Source of the DNA: an uncultured Chitinophagaceae bacterium
GTDB lineage: Bacteria > Bacteroidota > Bacteroidia > Chitinophagales > Chitinophagaceae
NCBI GenBank assembly: GCA_937958995.1
Contig: CALGAP010000016.1
Coordinates: 62,001-126,000 of the forward strand
DNA length: 64,000 nucleotides
Direction: 5' to 3'
Part shown: positions 8,765 to 18,250 of the stretch, piece after piece
Layout of the letters: each line of letters opens with the position of its first letter
Position numbering within the stretch: the stretch's first letter is position 1
Program-made: the position numbers and the translations under genes
Notes under the pieces: generated by a model
Database searches by the model: none
What the model saw: only the letters and a program-made list of their open reading frames with translations
What the model was told of the DNA's origin: nothing

Positions 8765-9412
8765 CTACTGCATCAGGCCGGTATCAACCACCCGCTGGAG
8801 GTACTTTTTGTCCTGGATAATCCAGGTTACCTCGTACTTACCCTTCACCTCGTCGTTCAGCATGTATATATAGATATTACGTCCGTCGGGGGAAAGATAT
8901 ACCCTGTTGTGGGTACGTATGGTGCCCCCGGCATCGCGGTAGGCAAACACCGGGCTGTGCAGGTCCTCGTACGCAGCCGGCGGAATTTCTACCGTATCAC
9001 CCCCCACCACTACTCTTACACTGGCAATGCTGGTGGTGGGCACCTGCGTATAATTACCATAGTAGGGTTTGTTGTCGATCTTCACCAGGAACTTCTCATT
9101 GTAATAGGTAAGCTTATGCTTATCGGGTTCAAAAGGCTTTGACCTGATGATCACTTTTATATTATTGCCCTCAAAACTGATATAGTCGCTGCCGTAAGCC
9201 ACCGCGGGCACCTGTGTGCGTAAAGGTTCTTTTCCCAAACGCTCATCAATACCGGCCAGGGCAAACGTGGCAATATGCGCGCGCATGTCCTTATCGCGCA
9301 GCTTCACGAAGTTTTCATTCTTCTTGCGGGCATCAGGATAGTAGTCGTCGGCACTCTGCGCCTGGCTTACCAGGGCGGCACCGAGCAGGAGTATGGCGAG
9401 AGGTATTCTCAT
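8765..9412 (-). CDS. Exported protein of unknown function (215 aa)
   Basis: I do not recognise a family. The first 19 residues (MRIPLAILLLGAALVSQAQ) are a clear signal peptide, so the protein is exported. The rest alternates short strands and polar turns (for example VKIDNKPYYGNY and IYIYMLNDEVKGKYEVTW), suggesting a beta-rich fold. No cysteine, metal site or catalytic triad stands out. It is monocistronic, 325 bases from the divergent efflux operon. Codon use resembles its neighbours. Confidence 0.75.
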   Translation of the reverse strand: MRIPLAILLLGAALVSQAQSADDYYPDARKKNENFVKLRDKDMRAHIATFALAGIDERLGKEPLRTQVPAVAYGSDYISFEGNNIKVIIRSKPFEPDKHKLTYYNEKFLVKIDNKPYYGNYTQVPTTSIASVRVVVGGDTVEIPPAAYEDLHSPVFAYRDAGGTIRTHNRVYLSPDGRNIYIYMLNDEVKGKYEVTWIIQDKKYLQRVVDTGLMQ

Positions 9413-9737
9413 GATTTATGGGGGTTATAACGACAAAACTAGCAACAAAATACAACCAGATTTGTAAATGATTGTTAATAGGGCTATGCGCAGTTTGCCC
9501 TGACGAGGTGCAAAAAAGCTATATCCTGTACCTGTTGCCATTCAAAAAAATTTAAAGCCATGTTTATCAAACTTGACTAATTTTGTCGACCCCTTAAAAC
9601 CCATGAGGAGCTCCGCCCTGTCTTCATCATGATTTGAAAGCTCAGCTGCTGACGATTGCCGGTCGAATGTGTTGGACGAACAGAACTGGTTTCAATTGCC
9701 GTATGCTGGATTATATTTTATAAGCGATAGATGAATT
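9413..9737. other. Intergenic region upstream of the first RND efflux operon
   Basis: About 325 bases between divergent genes. On the plus strand TAATTTTG (9578-9585) matches the -7 consensus without a -33 partner and would give a leader of about 150 bases. A nearer but imperfect AT box sits around 9710. No regulator gene and no strong inverted repeat is visible, so control of this pump is not apparent. Confidence 0.4.
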
Positions 9738-11096
9738 ATGTACTATAGTATTAAGAAGACACCGCAATCTGTAAGATTATTCTTTACCGGGCTACTACTG
9801 GTGGCCATTTCAGCACGCAGTGTCGCGCAAGACCCTGCCCCCACTGCCAACGACAGCCTGCTGACCGAAGCCACACTTGAAAATGTGATCCAGTACGCAC
9901 TGCGCCATCAGCCTGCTATACAGGAGGCGCTCACCAATGAACAGATCACTGAGTCTAACATCAAAAGCCGCTTGTCAGACTGGTATCCGCAGGTGAATTT
10001 TGGTTATACCTATCAGCGCAATTTCGAATTACCCGTTTTCATTTTGGGAACTGATGTGCGACGTATTGGTGTGGATAATAACTCCGCCATACAGTTTACC
10101 GCCAACCAAAATATTTTCAACCGCGATGTTTTACTGGCCAGTCGTACCGCGCGCGACGTGCGCACGCTTGCCCGTCAAAACACCAGCGCCAGCAAAATTG
10201 ATGTGGCAGTAAGTGTGATGAAAGCTTTTTACGACGTGCTTACCACCATGCAGCAGATAAAGGCCACCGCCGAAGATACCGTGCGCCTCTCCCGCAGTCT
10301 GCGCGATGCCTATAATCAATACCGTGCCGGCGTGGTGGACAGAACCGATTACAAACGCGCCACTATTGCGCTGAACAACTCCAGGGCCCAGCTCAACAGC
10401 GGACAGGAACTGTTGAAGGCCCGCCTGGAATACCTCAAAAGCCTGATGGGCTACCCCCGCCATGCTGAGCTGAATATACAATTCGACAGCCTGCAAATGG
10501 AAAACAGCGTTGACTTCGATACCACTACTGATATAGATTATAACCGCCGTATCGAATATCAGCAACTTGCCACGCAGCGCCGCCTGCAGGAAGCCGACCT
10601 CCGCTATAATAAATGGGGTTATATTCCTTCGCTCAGCGCCAACGGTGCATATATCTTCAATTACCAGGATAATGAGTTTTCAAAACTTTACAATACGGCA
10701 TTTAAGAACGCGTATGCCGGTGTTTCACTGACCTGGCCCATTTTCCAGGGTGGCAGAAGACGACATGAAATCAATGCCTCCAGGTGGCAATTGAAAAATA
10801 TAGACTGGAGCCTTGAACGGCTGCGCAACAATATCAATGCAGAGTATGCACAGGCGCTGGCCGCTTACAAGAGCAACCTGATCAACTATAATGCTATTAA
10901 GGAAAACCTGTTACTGGCGCAGGAAGTGTACGATGTAATACAACTGCAATACAGATCGGGTATTAAAACCTACCTGGAAGTAATCACCGCGGAAACGGAT
11001 CTGCGCACAGCGCGCATCAATTATTTCAACGCCCTGAACCAGGTGTTGGCCGCTAAAGTGGATGTACAACGCGCCCTAGGACTCATTAACTATTAA
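9738..11096 (+). CDS. TolC-family outer membrane efflux protein
   Basis: Outer-membrane exit duct of a tripartite efflux pump. The 452-residue protein has an N-terminal signal ending around SARSVAQ, then two internally similar long helical/coiled-coil OEP repeats (about residues 40-230 and 250-450). Typical marks are TLENVIQYALRHQPAI near the start, VSLTWPIFQGGRRRHEI near residue 340 and YRSGIKTYLEVITAETDL near the C-terminus. It is the first gene of an operon with the adaptor (65-base gap) and the RND pump. Start ATG 9738 directly precedes the signal. Confidence 0.93.
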   Translation: MYYSIKKTPQSVRLFFTGLLLVAISARSVAQDPAPTANDSLLTEATLENVIQYALRHQPAIQEALTNEQITESNIKSRLSDWYPQVNFGYTYQRNFELPVFILGTDVRRIGVDNNSAIQFTANQNIFNRDVLLASRTARDVRTLARQNTSASKIDVAVSVMKAFYDVLTTMQQIKATAEDTVRLSRSLRDAYNQYRAGVVDRTDYKRATIALNNSRAQLNSGQELLKARLEYLKSLMGYPRHAELNIQFDSLQMENSVDFDTTTDIDYNRRIEYQQLATQRRLQEADLRYNKWGYIPSLSANGAYIFNYQDNEFSKLYNTAFKNAYAGVSLTWPIFQGGRRRHEINASRWQLKNIDWSLERLRNNINAEYAQALAAYKSNLINYNAIKENLLLAQEVYDVIQLQYRSGIKTYLEVITAETDLRTARINYFNALNQVLAAKVDVQRALGLINY

Positions 11097-11161
11097 TATT
11101 ACCGTTTGGGGTTCTGGAAAAATCCGCAGCCCCAAACCCGAAAATCGAAACAGTATTCAGT

Positions 11162-12262
11162 ATGATAAGACAATGGACCGTTATTGTTGCGGTTACTTTG
11201 ATGATTAGTTGTGGCGATAATAATCAGGCCAATACCATGCAGGGCCCTCCGCCTGCTATACCGGTAACCACCACCGTGGTACAAAATACCAATGCCCGGT
11301 ATTACGATGAATACCCGGCCACGCTGGCCGCGTTGAACCAGGTGGATCTTCGCCCGCAGGTGAGCGGTTATATTACCGGCATCTATTTCCGCGAAGGCGG
11401 ACGCGTGAAAAAAGGTCAACGCCTCTACTCTATCGATCAGCAACAGTATGAAGCGAATTATGAACAGGCTGTTGCCAACCTGCAGGTGCAGGAAGCCAAC
11501 CTGGTAAAAGCAAGAAAGGATGCAGCGCGCTATCACGAACTGGACGCACAGGACGCGGTAGCCAAACAACTGGTAGATAATGCCGACGCCGCGCTGGCCG
11601 CCGCCGAAAAACAGGTGGAAGCCGCCAAAGCCGCCGTGCGTGCTGTGCAGACAGGCGTGCGCTATACCAATATCTACGCGCCCTTCGATGGCACCATCGG
11701 CATTTCGCAGGTAAAAATGGGCTCGCCGGTAACGGCAGGTCAGACCATTTTAAATACCATTTCCTCCGATGATCCCATCACGGTTGATTTCCCCGTTGAT
11801 CAGCGCGAGATCTTCCGCTTTACGCAATTGCAACAAAAAGCCCAATCTACCAAGGATTCCACTTTCACACTGGCATTTGGCACCGATGTATATAAACACC
11901 CGGGCAAAATTCTGCTGATCGACCGGGCTGTTGATCCGCAGACAAGCTCCATCAAGGTGCGGCTGGTATTCCCCAACCCTCAAGGCATGCTCAAACCAGG
12001 TATGAGCGCCAAAGTGCGCGTGCTGAACAATACCGATGCCGTGGTGATTCCGCATAAGGCGATCACCGAACAGCTGGGCGAATTTTTTGTGTATGTGGTA
12101 GGCGACAGCAGCAAGGTATCGCAGAGAAAAGTGCAATTGGGCAAAACCATCGGATCGAATGTAATTATCAAGGACGGACTAAATGACGGCGAACAGATTG
12201 TAGTGCAGGGTGTGCAAAACCTTCGGGAAGGAGCAGTAATTAACCCCGCACCTGCGCAATAA
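11162..12262 (+). CDS. RND efflux periplasmic adaptor lipoprotein
   Basis: Membrane-fusion protein joining the inner-membrane RND pump to TolC. A lipoprotein signal ends in MISC with Cys17. The biotinyl-lipoyl-like half-motif VSGYITGIYFREGGRVKKG lies near residue 68, followed by an alanine/glutamate-rich helical hairpin (about 100-160), the second lipoyl half YAPFDGTIGISQVKMGSPV, and beta-barrel and membrane-proximal domains with GMSAKVRV and GLNDGEQIVVQG. Length 366 is normal for AcrA/MexA-type adaptors. It is 15 bases upstream of the pump gene. Confidence 0.94.
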   Translation: MIRQWTVIVAVTLMISCGDNNQANTMQGPPPAIPVTTTVVQNTNARYYDEYPATLAALNQVDLRPQVSGYITGIYFREGGRVKKGQRLYSIDQQQYEANYEQAVANLQVQEANLVKARKDAARYHELDAQDAVAKQLVDNADAALAAAEKQVEAAKAAVRAVQTGVRYTNIYAPFDGTIGISQVKMGSPVTAGQTILNTISSDDPITVDFPVDQREIFRFTQLQQKAQSTKDSTFTLAFGTDVYKHPGKILLIDRAVDPQTSSIKVRLVFPNPQGMLKPGMSAKVRVLNNTDAVVIPHKAITEQLGEFFVYVVGDSSKVSQRKVQLGKTIGSNVIIKDGLNDGEQIVVQGVQNLREGAVINPAPAQ

Positions 12263-12277
12263 AAACAATACGGAGCA

Positions 12278-15200
12278 ATGATCGCGAATACATTTATAAA
12301 AAGACCGATTACAGCGATAGTGATATCGATCGTAATCGTGTTGGTAGGATTAATAGCATTGAGCACACTGCCCATTGCGCAGTATCCCAATATTACACCG
12401 CCAACAGTTACCATTTCGGGCAACTTCATAGGCGCCGATGCACAAACGGTAGAGCAAACCACTACCACCGCCATCGAAACGCAGGTGAATGGTGTGCCGG
12501 GCATGACCTATATTACCAGCAACAGTACCGGCAGTGGTCAGTCGACCGTAAACGTAAACTTCGACATTGGCGTTGATGTGGACATTGCCGCGCTGGACGT
12601 TCAAAACCGCGTGAGCGTGGCCGAACCTTCGCTGCCCGATGCGGTAAGAAGGTTGGGTCTTGTAGTACGTAAACGCAACCCCAGCATCATGATGGCGCTG
12701 GCCATCTATAGTCCTAACGGCACACACGATGCCACCTTCATCGGCAATTTCACCAACATGTACATCAAAGATGCGCTGTTGCGTGTGCCGGGTGTGGGCG
12801 ATATCACCTCGCTGGGCGATGATTTTGGTATGCGCATTTGGCTGAACCCGGAGAAACTGGCTGCCTTGCAGATCACTACTTCCGAAGTGCTGGCTGCTTT
12901 GACCGAACAAAACCTGCAACTGGCAGCGGGTACGGTTGGCGGCAACCCGCAACCGGGAGCCCAGGCTTTTGAATATGCTGTACTTACCAACAGCCGCCTC
13001 AACAAAGTGGAAGATTTTGAAAATATAGTAGTACGCAGCGTGCCTTCGCGCGGGTCTATAGTATACCTGAAAGACGTAGCCCGCGTTGAACTGGGAAAAT
13101 TCAATTACAACAACAATGCCTTTGTAGACAATAAACGGGCAGCCTTTATGCTGCTGTACCAGGCGCCCGGCGCCAATGCGCTCGATACGTACAAGGGCGT
13201 AATGGCCACGCTGGACAACCTGAAGAAAAATTCATTCCCCAACGACCTCGACTATACCATACCGTTTGAAGCAGTAAGTGTGGTGCAGGTATCAATCAAT
13301 GAGGTGGTGGAAACACTGTTAGTGGCGCTGCTACTGGTAACATTGGTAGTGTTTTTGTTCCTGCAAAGCTGGCGCGCCACACTCATTCCCATACTCGCAA
13401 TCCCGGTATCGATCATCGGCACCTTCATATTCTTTATACCGCTTGGTTTTACCATCAATACGCTCACCCTATTCGGTTTTGTGCTGGCCATCGGTATAGT
13501 GGTTGACGATGCCATTGTGGTGGTGGAAGCGGTACAGCATTATATAGATGTAGAACGAATTAGTCCGAAAGAAGCGGTCACCAAAGCCATGCGCGATATT
13601 TCCGGACCGGTTATCGCCATCGCGCTGATATTGGCCGCGGTGTTTGTGCCGGTAGGTTTTGTGCCCGGTATCGTGGGCAGACTGTACCAGCAATTTGCCA
13701 TCACCATTGCCGTATCGGTGCTGATATCGGCCTTCGTGGCGCTATCACTTACCCCGGCGCTTTGTATGCTTTTGCTGAAGCCCGCCAAGCCCGAAGATGC
13801 GAAGAAGAACCTGCTGGAAAGATTTTTTGCCGCGTTCAACCGGGGTTTCAATAAGCTGAGCAATAGCTACACCAGGGGCGTTGGCCGCTGGATCAAGGGC
13901 ACACCCTATGTGCTGGTGATGATGGTGGTACTGTTTGTGGGATTGTACATGCTCTTCAAAAACAAGCCCACCGGTTTCATACCCACCGAAGATGAGGGCC
14001 GTTTCTTTGTGACTTATGAAATGCCCGAAGCCACATCCACCAGCCGCAGCGTGGAAATGTTGCAGACCCTGATGGCGCGCATCCGCGAAATACCAGCACT
14101 GAAAACAGTGGGTGGACTGGCTGGCTTCAACGTAGTGACATTTTCCAACAAATCGAATGCAGGCACTTTGTTCTGCTCGCTCAAACACTGGAACCAGCGC
14201 AAATCCAAGGGCCAGCACGTGATGGAGGTGATTGCCGAAATCAGGAAAAGGACGGCCGATATTAAAGAGGCGCGCGTTATTGCCGTGGCGCCGCCAGCCA
14301 TTCCGGGCCTGGGTGCCACCGCGGGTTTCACTTTCGAATTGCAGCAGACCACCAGCACCGATAACATACAGCAGTTTGAACAGCTTGCCCAACGCTTTGT
14401 TGCCGAAGCAAACAAACGCCCGGAAATTTCAGGGGCCTATACTTTCTTCACTGCGCGCACTCCCGGCTACCAGATCAATGTAGACAGGGAAAAAGCAAAA
14501 ACGCTGGGCGTGCTGGTGAGCGATGTATATACCACCATGAGTACATTGCTGGGCAGCTCGTATGTAAACGACTTCAATATATACGGCAGAAACTTCCGCG
14601 TGATGGCGCAGGCCGACAGTATGTACCGGGCCGACCTTACCAACCTGAACCAATACTATGTGCGCAACAACCAGGGCAATATGATTCCCCTGAGCGCATT
14701 GGTAACGACCAGGGTGATAGAAACACCCGCGGTGATCTCGCACTTCAACGTGTTTCGTTCCATCACCATCAACGGTTCGCCCGCGCCGGGATACAGTAGC
14801 GGCCAGGCTATTGATGCGCTGCGCGAAGTGGCGGCACAGGTGCTGCCCGAAGGTTATAGCTACGAATTCAGCGGCCTCAGCCGCGAGGAAGTGAAGGCAG
14901 GCGCCTCCCAGGGATTGATCTTCGCGGTGTCGGTGGTATTTGTGTTCTTATTCCTGGCCGCTTTATACGAGAGCTGGTCTATACCCTTCTCGGTATTGTT
15001 TGCCGTGCCTATCGGCGCCTTTGGTTCCATATTGACCCTGACCCTGATTCCCAGCCTCTCCAACAACGTGTACGCGCAAATAGGTTTGATTACCCTCATC
15101 GGTCTTTCGGCCAAGAACGCAATCCTGATTGTGGAGTACGCCAAAGATCGTGTTGACCGTGCCATCCCGGTTTTACAGGCCACCCTGCAGGCCGTTCAGC

Positions 15201-15478
15201 TTCGTTTGCGCCCCATCGTGATGACCTCGCTGGCATTCATCCTGGGTGTGTTACCACTGGCCTTTGCAAGCGGAGCGGGTGCTGAAGCGCGCAAGACTAT
15301 CGGCTGGACTGTATTAGGCGGTATGCTGGCCGCCACTACCCTGGCGATATTTGTAGTACCGGTATTGTTTGTACTGATCACGAGGATTGCGTACGGCAAA
15401 AAGCTGAAGAAACTGCAGGAAGCTCATCGCCAGGAAGAAGAACTTGACCAGGCAATTGCCGAAGAAAAATTATCGTAA
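12278..15478 (+). CDS. RND multidrug efflux permease, HAE1 family
   Basis: Inner-membrane proton-driven pump exporting hydrophobic drugs or detergents through the adaptor and TolC. At 1066 residues it has the full 12-helix RND plan: an N-terminal helix with FIKRPITAIVIS, a first large periplasmic loop (about 40-335), helices with the proton-relay acidic pair in GIVVDDAIVVVEAV near residue 405, a second large loop (about 565-865), and the last helices with GLSAKNAILIVEYAKD and RLRPIVMTSLAFILGVLPLA. These motifs fit HAE1 (AcrB/MexB) rather than heavy-metal pumps. A bidirectional terminator follows it. Confidence 0.96.
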   Translation: MIANTFIKRPITAIVISIVIVLVGLIALSTLPIAQYPNITPPTVTISGNFIGADAQTVEQTTTTAIETQVNGVPGMTYITSNSTGSGQSTVNVNFDIGVDVDIAALDVQNRVSVAEPSLPDAVRRLGLVVRKRNPSIMMALAIYSPNGTHDATFIGNFTNMYIKDALLRVPGVGDITSLGDDFGMRIWLNPEKLAALQITTSEVLAALTEQNLQLAAGTVGGNPQPGAQAFEYAVLTNSRLNKVEDFENIVVRSVPSRGSIVYLKDVARVELGKFNYNNNAFVDNKRAAFMLLYQAPGANALDTYKGVMATLDNLKKNSFPNDLDYTIPFEAVSVVQVSINEVVETLLVALLLVTLVVFLFLQSWRATLIPILAIPVSIIGTFIFFIPLGFTINTLTLFGFVLAIGIVVDDAIVVVEAVQHYIDVERISPKEAVTKAMRDISGPVIAIALILAAVFVPVGFVPGIVGRLYQQFAITIAVSVLISAFVALSLTPALCMLLLKPAKPEDAKKNLLERFFAAFNRGFNKLSNSYTRGVGRWIKGTPYVLVMMVVLFVGLYMLFKNKPTGFIPTEDEGRFFVTYEMPEATSTSRSVEMLQTLMARIREIPALKTVGGLAGFNVVTFSNKSNAGTLFCSLKHWNQRKSKGQHVMEVIAEIRKRTADIKEARVIAVAPPAIPGLGATAGFTFELQQTTSTDNIQQFEQLAQRFVAEANKRPEISGAYTFFTARTPGYQINVDREKAKTLGVLVSDVYTTMSTLLGSSYVNDFNIYGRNFRVMAQADSMYRADLTNLNQYYVRNNQGNMIPLSALVTTRVIETPAVISHFNVFRSITINGSPAPGYSSGQAIDALREVAAQVLPEGYSYEFSGLSREEVKAGASQGLIFAVSVVFVFLFLAALYESWSIPFSVLFAVPIGAFGSILTLTLIPSLSNNVYAQIGLITLIGLSAKNAILIVEYAKDRVDRAIPVLQATLQAVQLRLRPIVMTSLAFILGVLPLAFASGAGAEARKTIGWTVLGGMLAATTLAIFVVPVLFVLITRIAYGKKLKKLQEAHRQEEELDQAIAEEKLS

Positions 15479-15503
15479 GCAGTTTTAGAAAAAAAATAAA
15501 TGC

Positions 15504-15533
15504 AAAATGCCATAGCGAACGCTATGGCATTTT
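15504..15533. terminator. Bidirectional terminator between convergent genes
   Basis: AAAATGCCATAGCG (15504-15517) pairs perfectly with CGCTATGGCATTTT (15520-15533) around a two-base centre, with A-rich DNA on the left and Ts on the right. It ends the rightward RND operon and the leftward dehydrogenase gene, whose stop codon (15522-15524) lies inside the stem. Confidence 0.9.
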
Positions 15534-17396
15534 TTCAATCTCGAAGGCGAGTAAAACATTGCCCGGCGCCTGGCCAAACATGCCGTAGCCGGAATTCACA
15601 TACAACATACCGTCGGCCACCACCGGCGGAGGTCCGTCGATGGAGCCGCCTTTTCCCTTAATGCCATTGATTGTTTCATACTCCCTCACCGTATTGTATT
15701 GCCACAATACTTTACCATTCTCGCTGTCATAAGCGCGTATATATCCGTCGAGATGCCCGGCAAACACAACGCCCGGCACCACTAGCGGTGCTGCTGAATT
15801 ACCGTTGAGGCACCAACCTGTACCGCAATCGGGCGGCGCGGCATGCCACACTATTTTTCCATCATTGATATCAAGCGCATATATTCCCGGAGCAATCGGA
15901 TGCGAGCTGTCGCGGCGGTCTACTGTATAAGCATGATCGGAGTTGGCGGCATAAATATATTTTCCATCGGTGGCCATGCCCCAGTGAATACCGCCGAGCG
16001 GGCCACCACGGCCAACGCGCGTCTGCCACAACACATTGCCATCGGTTGACAGTGCATGCATCACACCCGATTTCTGGCCAGCCACTAATATTTCAGTACC
16101 GTCCTGTCTTTTTACCAATATCGGCGCCATGCCGAAATCAACATCGGGCCCGGCTTTATCGGGACAATTGTATAACAAAGGACAAGCAACATTATACGTG
16201 TCATCTTCCGTGGCCTGGAAGCGCCAGATCACCTTTCCTGTTTTCAGATCGAGGGCTATAATGGCGTCGCTGGTATTGGTGGCGGGGTATGAATAGTTTT
16301 GCCCTGTGCCGATATACAGTCTTCCGCGTTTGGCATCGATGGTGGGACTACACCACACCGGCGCGCCGGAAGGACCATAGGCAGGCACGCCATTTCTTTT
16401 CACACCACTCTTCACGGCTTTTGGCGAAGTGCGGTATTGCCAGATTTGTTTGCCCGTGTTTGCATCCAGCGCTACAACTCCACCCGAGGAGAAGCAGCAA
16501 TCGAGTTTGCTGTTGGCCACCAAACCCACTTCAATGCTGCTAATGGGCACATACACTATACCGTTATAAACGGCTACTGAACCCGTTACGCTCGACTGCG
16601 GTTCACAACCCGCGCGTTTGTTCCAGATCAGCTTGCCCGTTTTCACATCCAAAGCATACACATTGGTGCTGTAATCGGCGAAATACGCGGTGATGTTGTT
16701 TCCGGATCGTTCTATTGTTATAGCGCCGCGGATGGCCGCCGAAGCGGCAAATCGCCAGCCCATTTTACCAGTCTTGCGATGAATGGATATCACATCGCCA
16801 AACTGTCCGCCCACTATCAGCCAGTCGCCCGCCACGGCGGGCTTGGTGCGCATGATGGTAGCTTCGGGAAAAGCAAAAGCCCATTTCAATTTCAAACTGC
16901 CCACATTCTCTGCAGAAATGCCGGCCTGCGACGCGCTGCGAAAACCACTGCCTGGTTTATCATTTCCCCAACCGGAATGATCGTAAGGAGAATTGGTTTT
17001 GGGTGAAATGGAAAACTGTGTGAAGGCGCTGTCGGGGAAACTGGTTTCCTTCAGTTTGGTATTGGTGATCCATTGCGCCACTGCAACGCGTTCATCCGCG
17101 CTGAGCGCCGCGCCCTGTGCCCGCATCTTGCCATTGTTCAATGCAGCCACAATGGAGCGCGTACTCATAGCGCGCATCATGGCTAAACCTGGTGCTATAT
17201 TGGTAACAGAGTCCTTGTGACAGGAATAACAGTGCGTTATGTATAATTGCTGTCCTTTTTCTTTCAACGTGTCGCGCAGCAATAATTGCGGCGTAGCCGC
17301 AGCCGTGCCCGATACCATCAGCGCTCGTTCTTCATCGTGATGCGCCTGCGTGCCCACCATCAAAGCCACCAACACAACAAAAGTGATATGATACAT
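15522..17396 (-). CDS. Cytochrome c - PQQ-type beta-propeller dehydrogenase (polyvinyl-alcohol-dehydrogenase-like)
   Basis: Periplasmic quinohaemoprotein likely to oxidise an alcohol and pass electrons to its own haem. After a signal peptide a cytochrome c domain carries CYSCH (Cys56, Cys59, His60) with a distal methionine in the APGLAMM region. The rest (about 140-624) is an eight-blade propeller with repeated ALDxxTGKxxW motifs typical of PQQ enzymes. Adjacent cysteines in KLDCCFSSGG resemble the PVA-dehydrogenase subgroup. The haem is N-terminal to the propeller, as in that subgroup and unlike quinohaemoprotein ethanol dehydrogenases. PQQ synthesis genes are not in view, so cofactor supply and substrate are unknown. 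Confidence 0.85.
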   Translation of the reverse strand: MYHITFVVLVALMVGTQAHHDEERALMVSGTAAATPQLLLRDTLKEKGQQLYITHCYSCHKDSVTNIAPGLAMMRAMSTRSIVAALNNGKMRAQGAALSADERVAVAQWITNTKLKETSFPDSAFTQFSISPKTNSPYDHSGWGNDKPGSGFRSASQAGISAENVGSLKLKWAFAFPEATIMRTKPAVAGDWLIVGGQFGDVISIHRKTGKMGWRFAASAAIRGAITIERSGNNITAYFADYSTNVYALDVKTGKLIWNKRAGCEPQSSVTGSVAVYNGIVYVPISSIEVGLVANSKLDCCFSSGGVVALDANTGKQIWQYRTSPKAVKSGVKRNGVPAYGPSGAPVWCSPTIDAKRGRLYIGTGQNYSYPATNTSDAIIALDLKTGKVIWRFQATEDDTYNVACPLLYNCPDKAGPDVDFGMAPILVKRQDGTEILVAGQKSGVMHALSTDGNVLWQTRVGRGGPLGGIHWGMATDGKYIYAANSDHAYTVDRRDSSHPIAPGIYALDINDGKIVWHAAPPDCGTGWCLNGNSAAPLVVPGVVFAGHLDGYIRAYDSENGKVLWQYNTVREYETINGIKGKGGSIDGPPPVVADGMLYVNSGYGMFGQAPGNVLLAFEIEKMP

Positions 17397-17539
17397 GCTA
17401 TAGTTTTATAGGTCCAAAATTATCAGGCGCACAACGCACTAGAAAACGCTTTTCGCTGTTTGACCCGTTTTTCGCTGTTTGGTACTATTTGCCCGACGAA
17501 TGACAACCCGCTGGTGCCATATGTGACACCTGGCATTCA

Positions 17540-18250
17540 TTATTTTGTAATCCTCCTCAGCACTTCCTGCCGGTGCTCGCGCGAGATGGGGATGAGTTTG
17601 TCGCCTATTTCAAGATAACTGCCTTGTATCACAGAGACTTTATCGATAGCAATGGTGAAAGAGCGATGCACACGAAGAAATTTATCGGCCGGCAATTTTT
17701 CCGTGATAGAAGTGAGCGATTGATAAGAAACCAATGAGTCAGTAGTCGTTTTTACCCTGATATAATCTTTCAGGCTTTCAATGTATAAAATATCCCTGAT
17801 CAGCACCCGCACAAATTTCCTGTCCACCTTCAGAAAAATTGCTTCGTTTTCTGATTCAGCGGCAACGGGATCAGTGGAAACAGCCGAGGTACGGCTCATC
17901 TTGATCGCCCTTTCCATTGCCTTCATGAAACGCGGAAAAGGAATCGGCTTTACCAGGTAATCGATCACTTCAAATTCGAAACCCTCTACCGCATAATCCC
18001 TGTAAGCCGTGGTAATGATAATGCCGGTCGGATTGTGGAGACTTTTCAACAGATCGAGGCCGGTAAGCATGGGCATTTCAATATCGAGAAAGATAAGATC
18101 AAACTCCTGTTTGCTGATGAGTTGAAAGGCGTCAATAGCATTTTCACAACGACTGATAGATTGCACATTCAATCGCTGCAAATAATTTTCAATAACATCA
18201 ATAGCCAATGGTTCATCATCGATGACCAGGCAACGCAGGTTATTTACCAT
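17540..18250 (-). CDS. LytTR-family response regulator
   Basis: Two-component regulator with an N-terminal receiver domain (about residues 5-120) and a C-terminal LytTR DNA-binding domain (about 135-236). The receiver has the acidic pair DDE at 11-13, the phospho-acceptor Asp56 in LDIEMP and the conserved lysine in YLVKPI near 107. The LytTR part shows ILYIESLKDYIRVKT and FLRVHRSFTIAIDKV. The start ATG overlaps the end of the upstream kinase gene by seven bases, so kinase and regulator are translated together. Targets are not identifiable here. Confidence 0.95.
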   Translation of the reverse strand: MVNNLRCLVIDDEPLAIDVIENYLQRLNVQSISRCENAIDAFQLISKQEFDLIFLDIEMPMLTGLDLLKSLHNPTGIIITTAYRDYAVEGFEFEVIDYLVKPIPFPRFMKAMERAIKMSRTSAVSTDPVAAESENEAIFLKVDRKFVRVLIRDILYIESLKDYIRVKTTTDSLVSYQSLTSITEKLPADKFLRVHRSFTIAIDKVSVIQGSYLEIGDKLIPISREHRQEVLRRITK

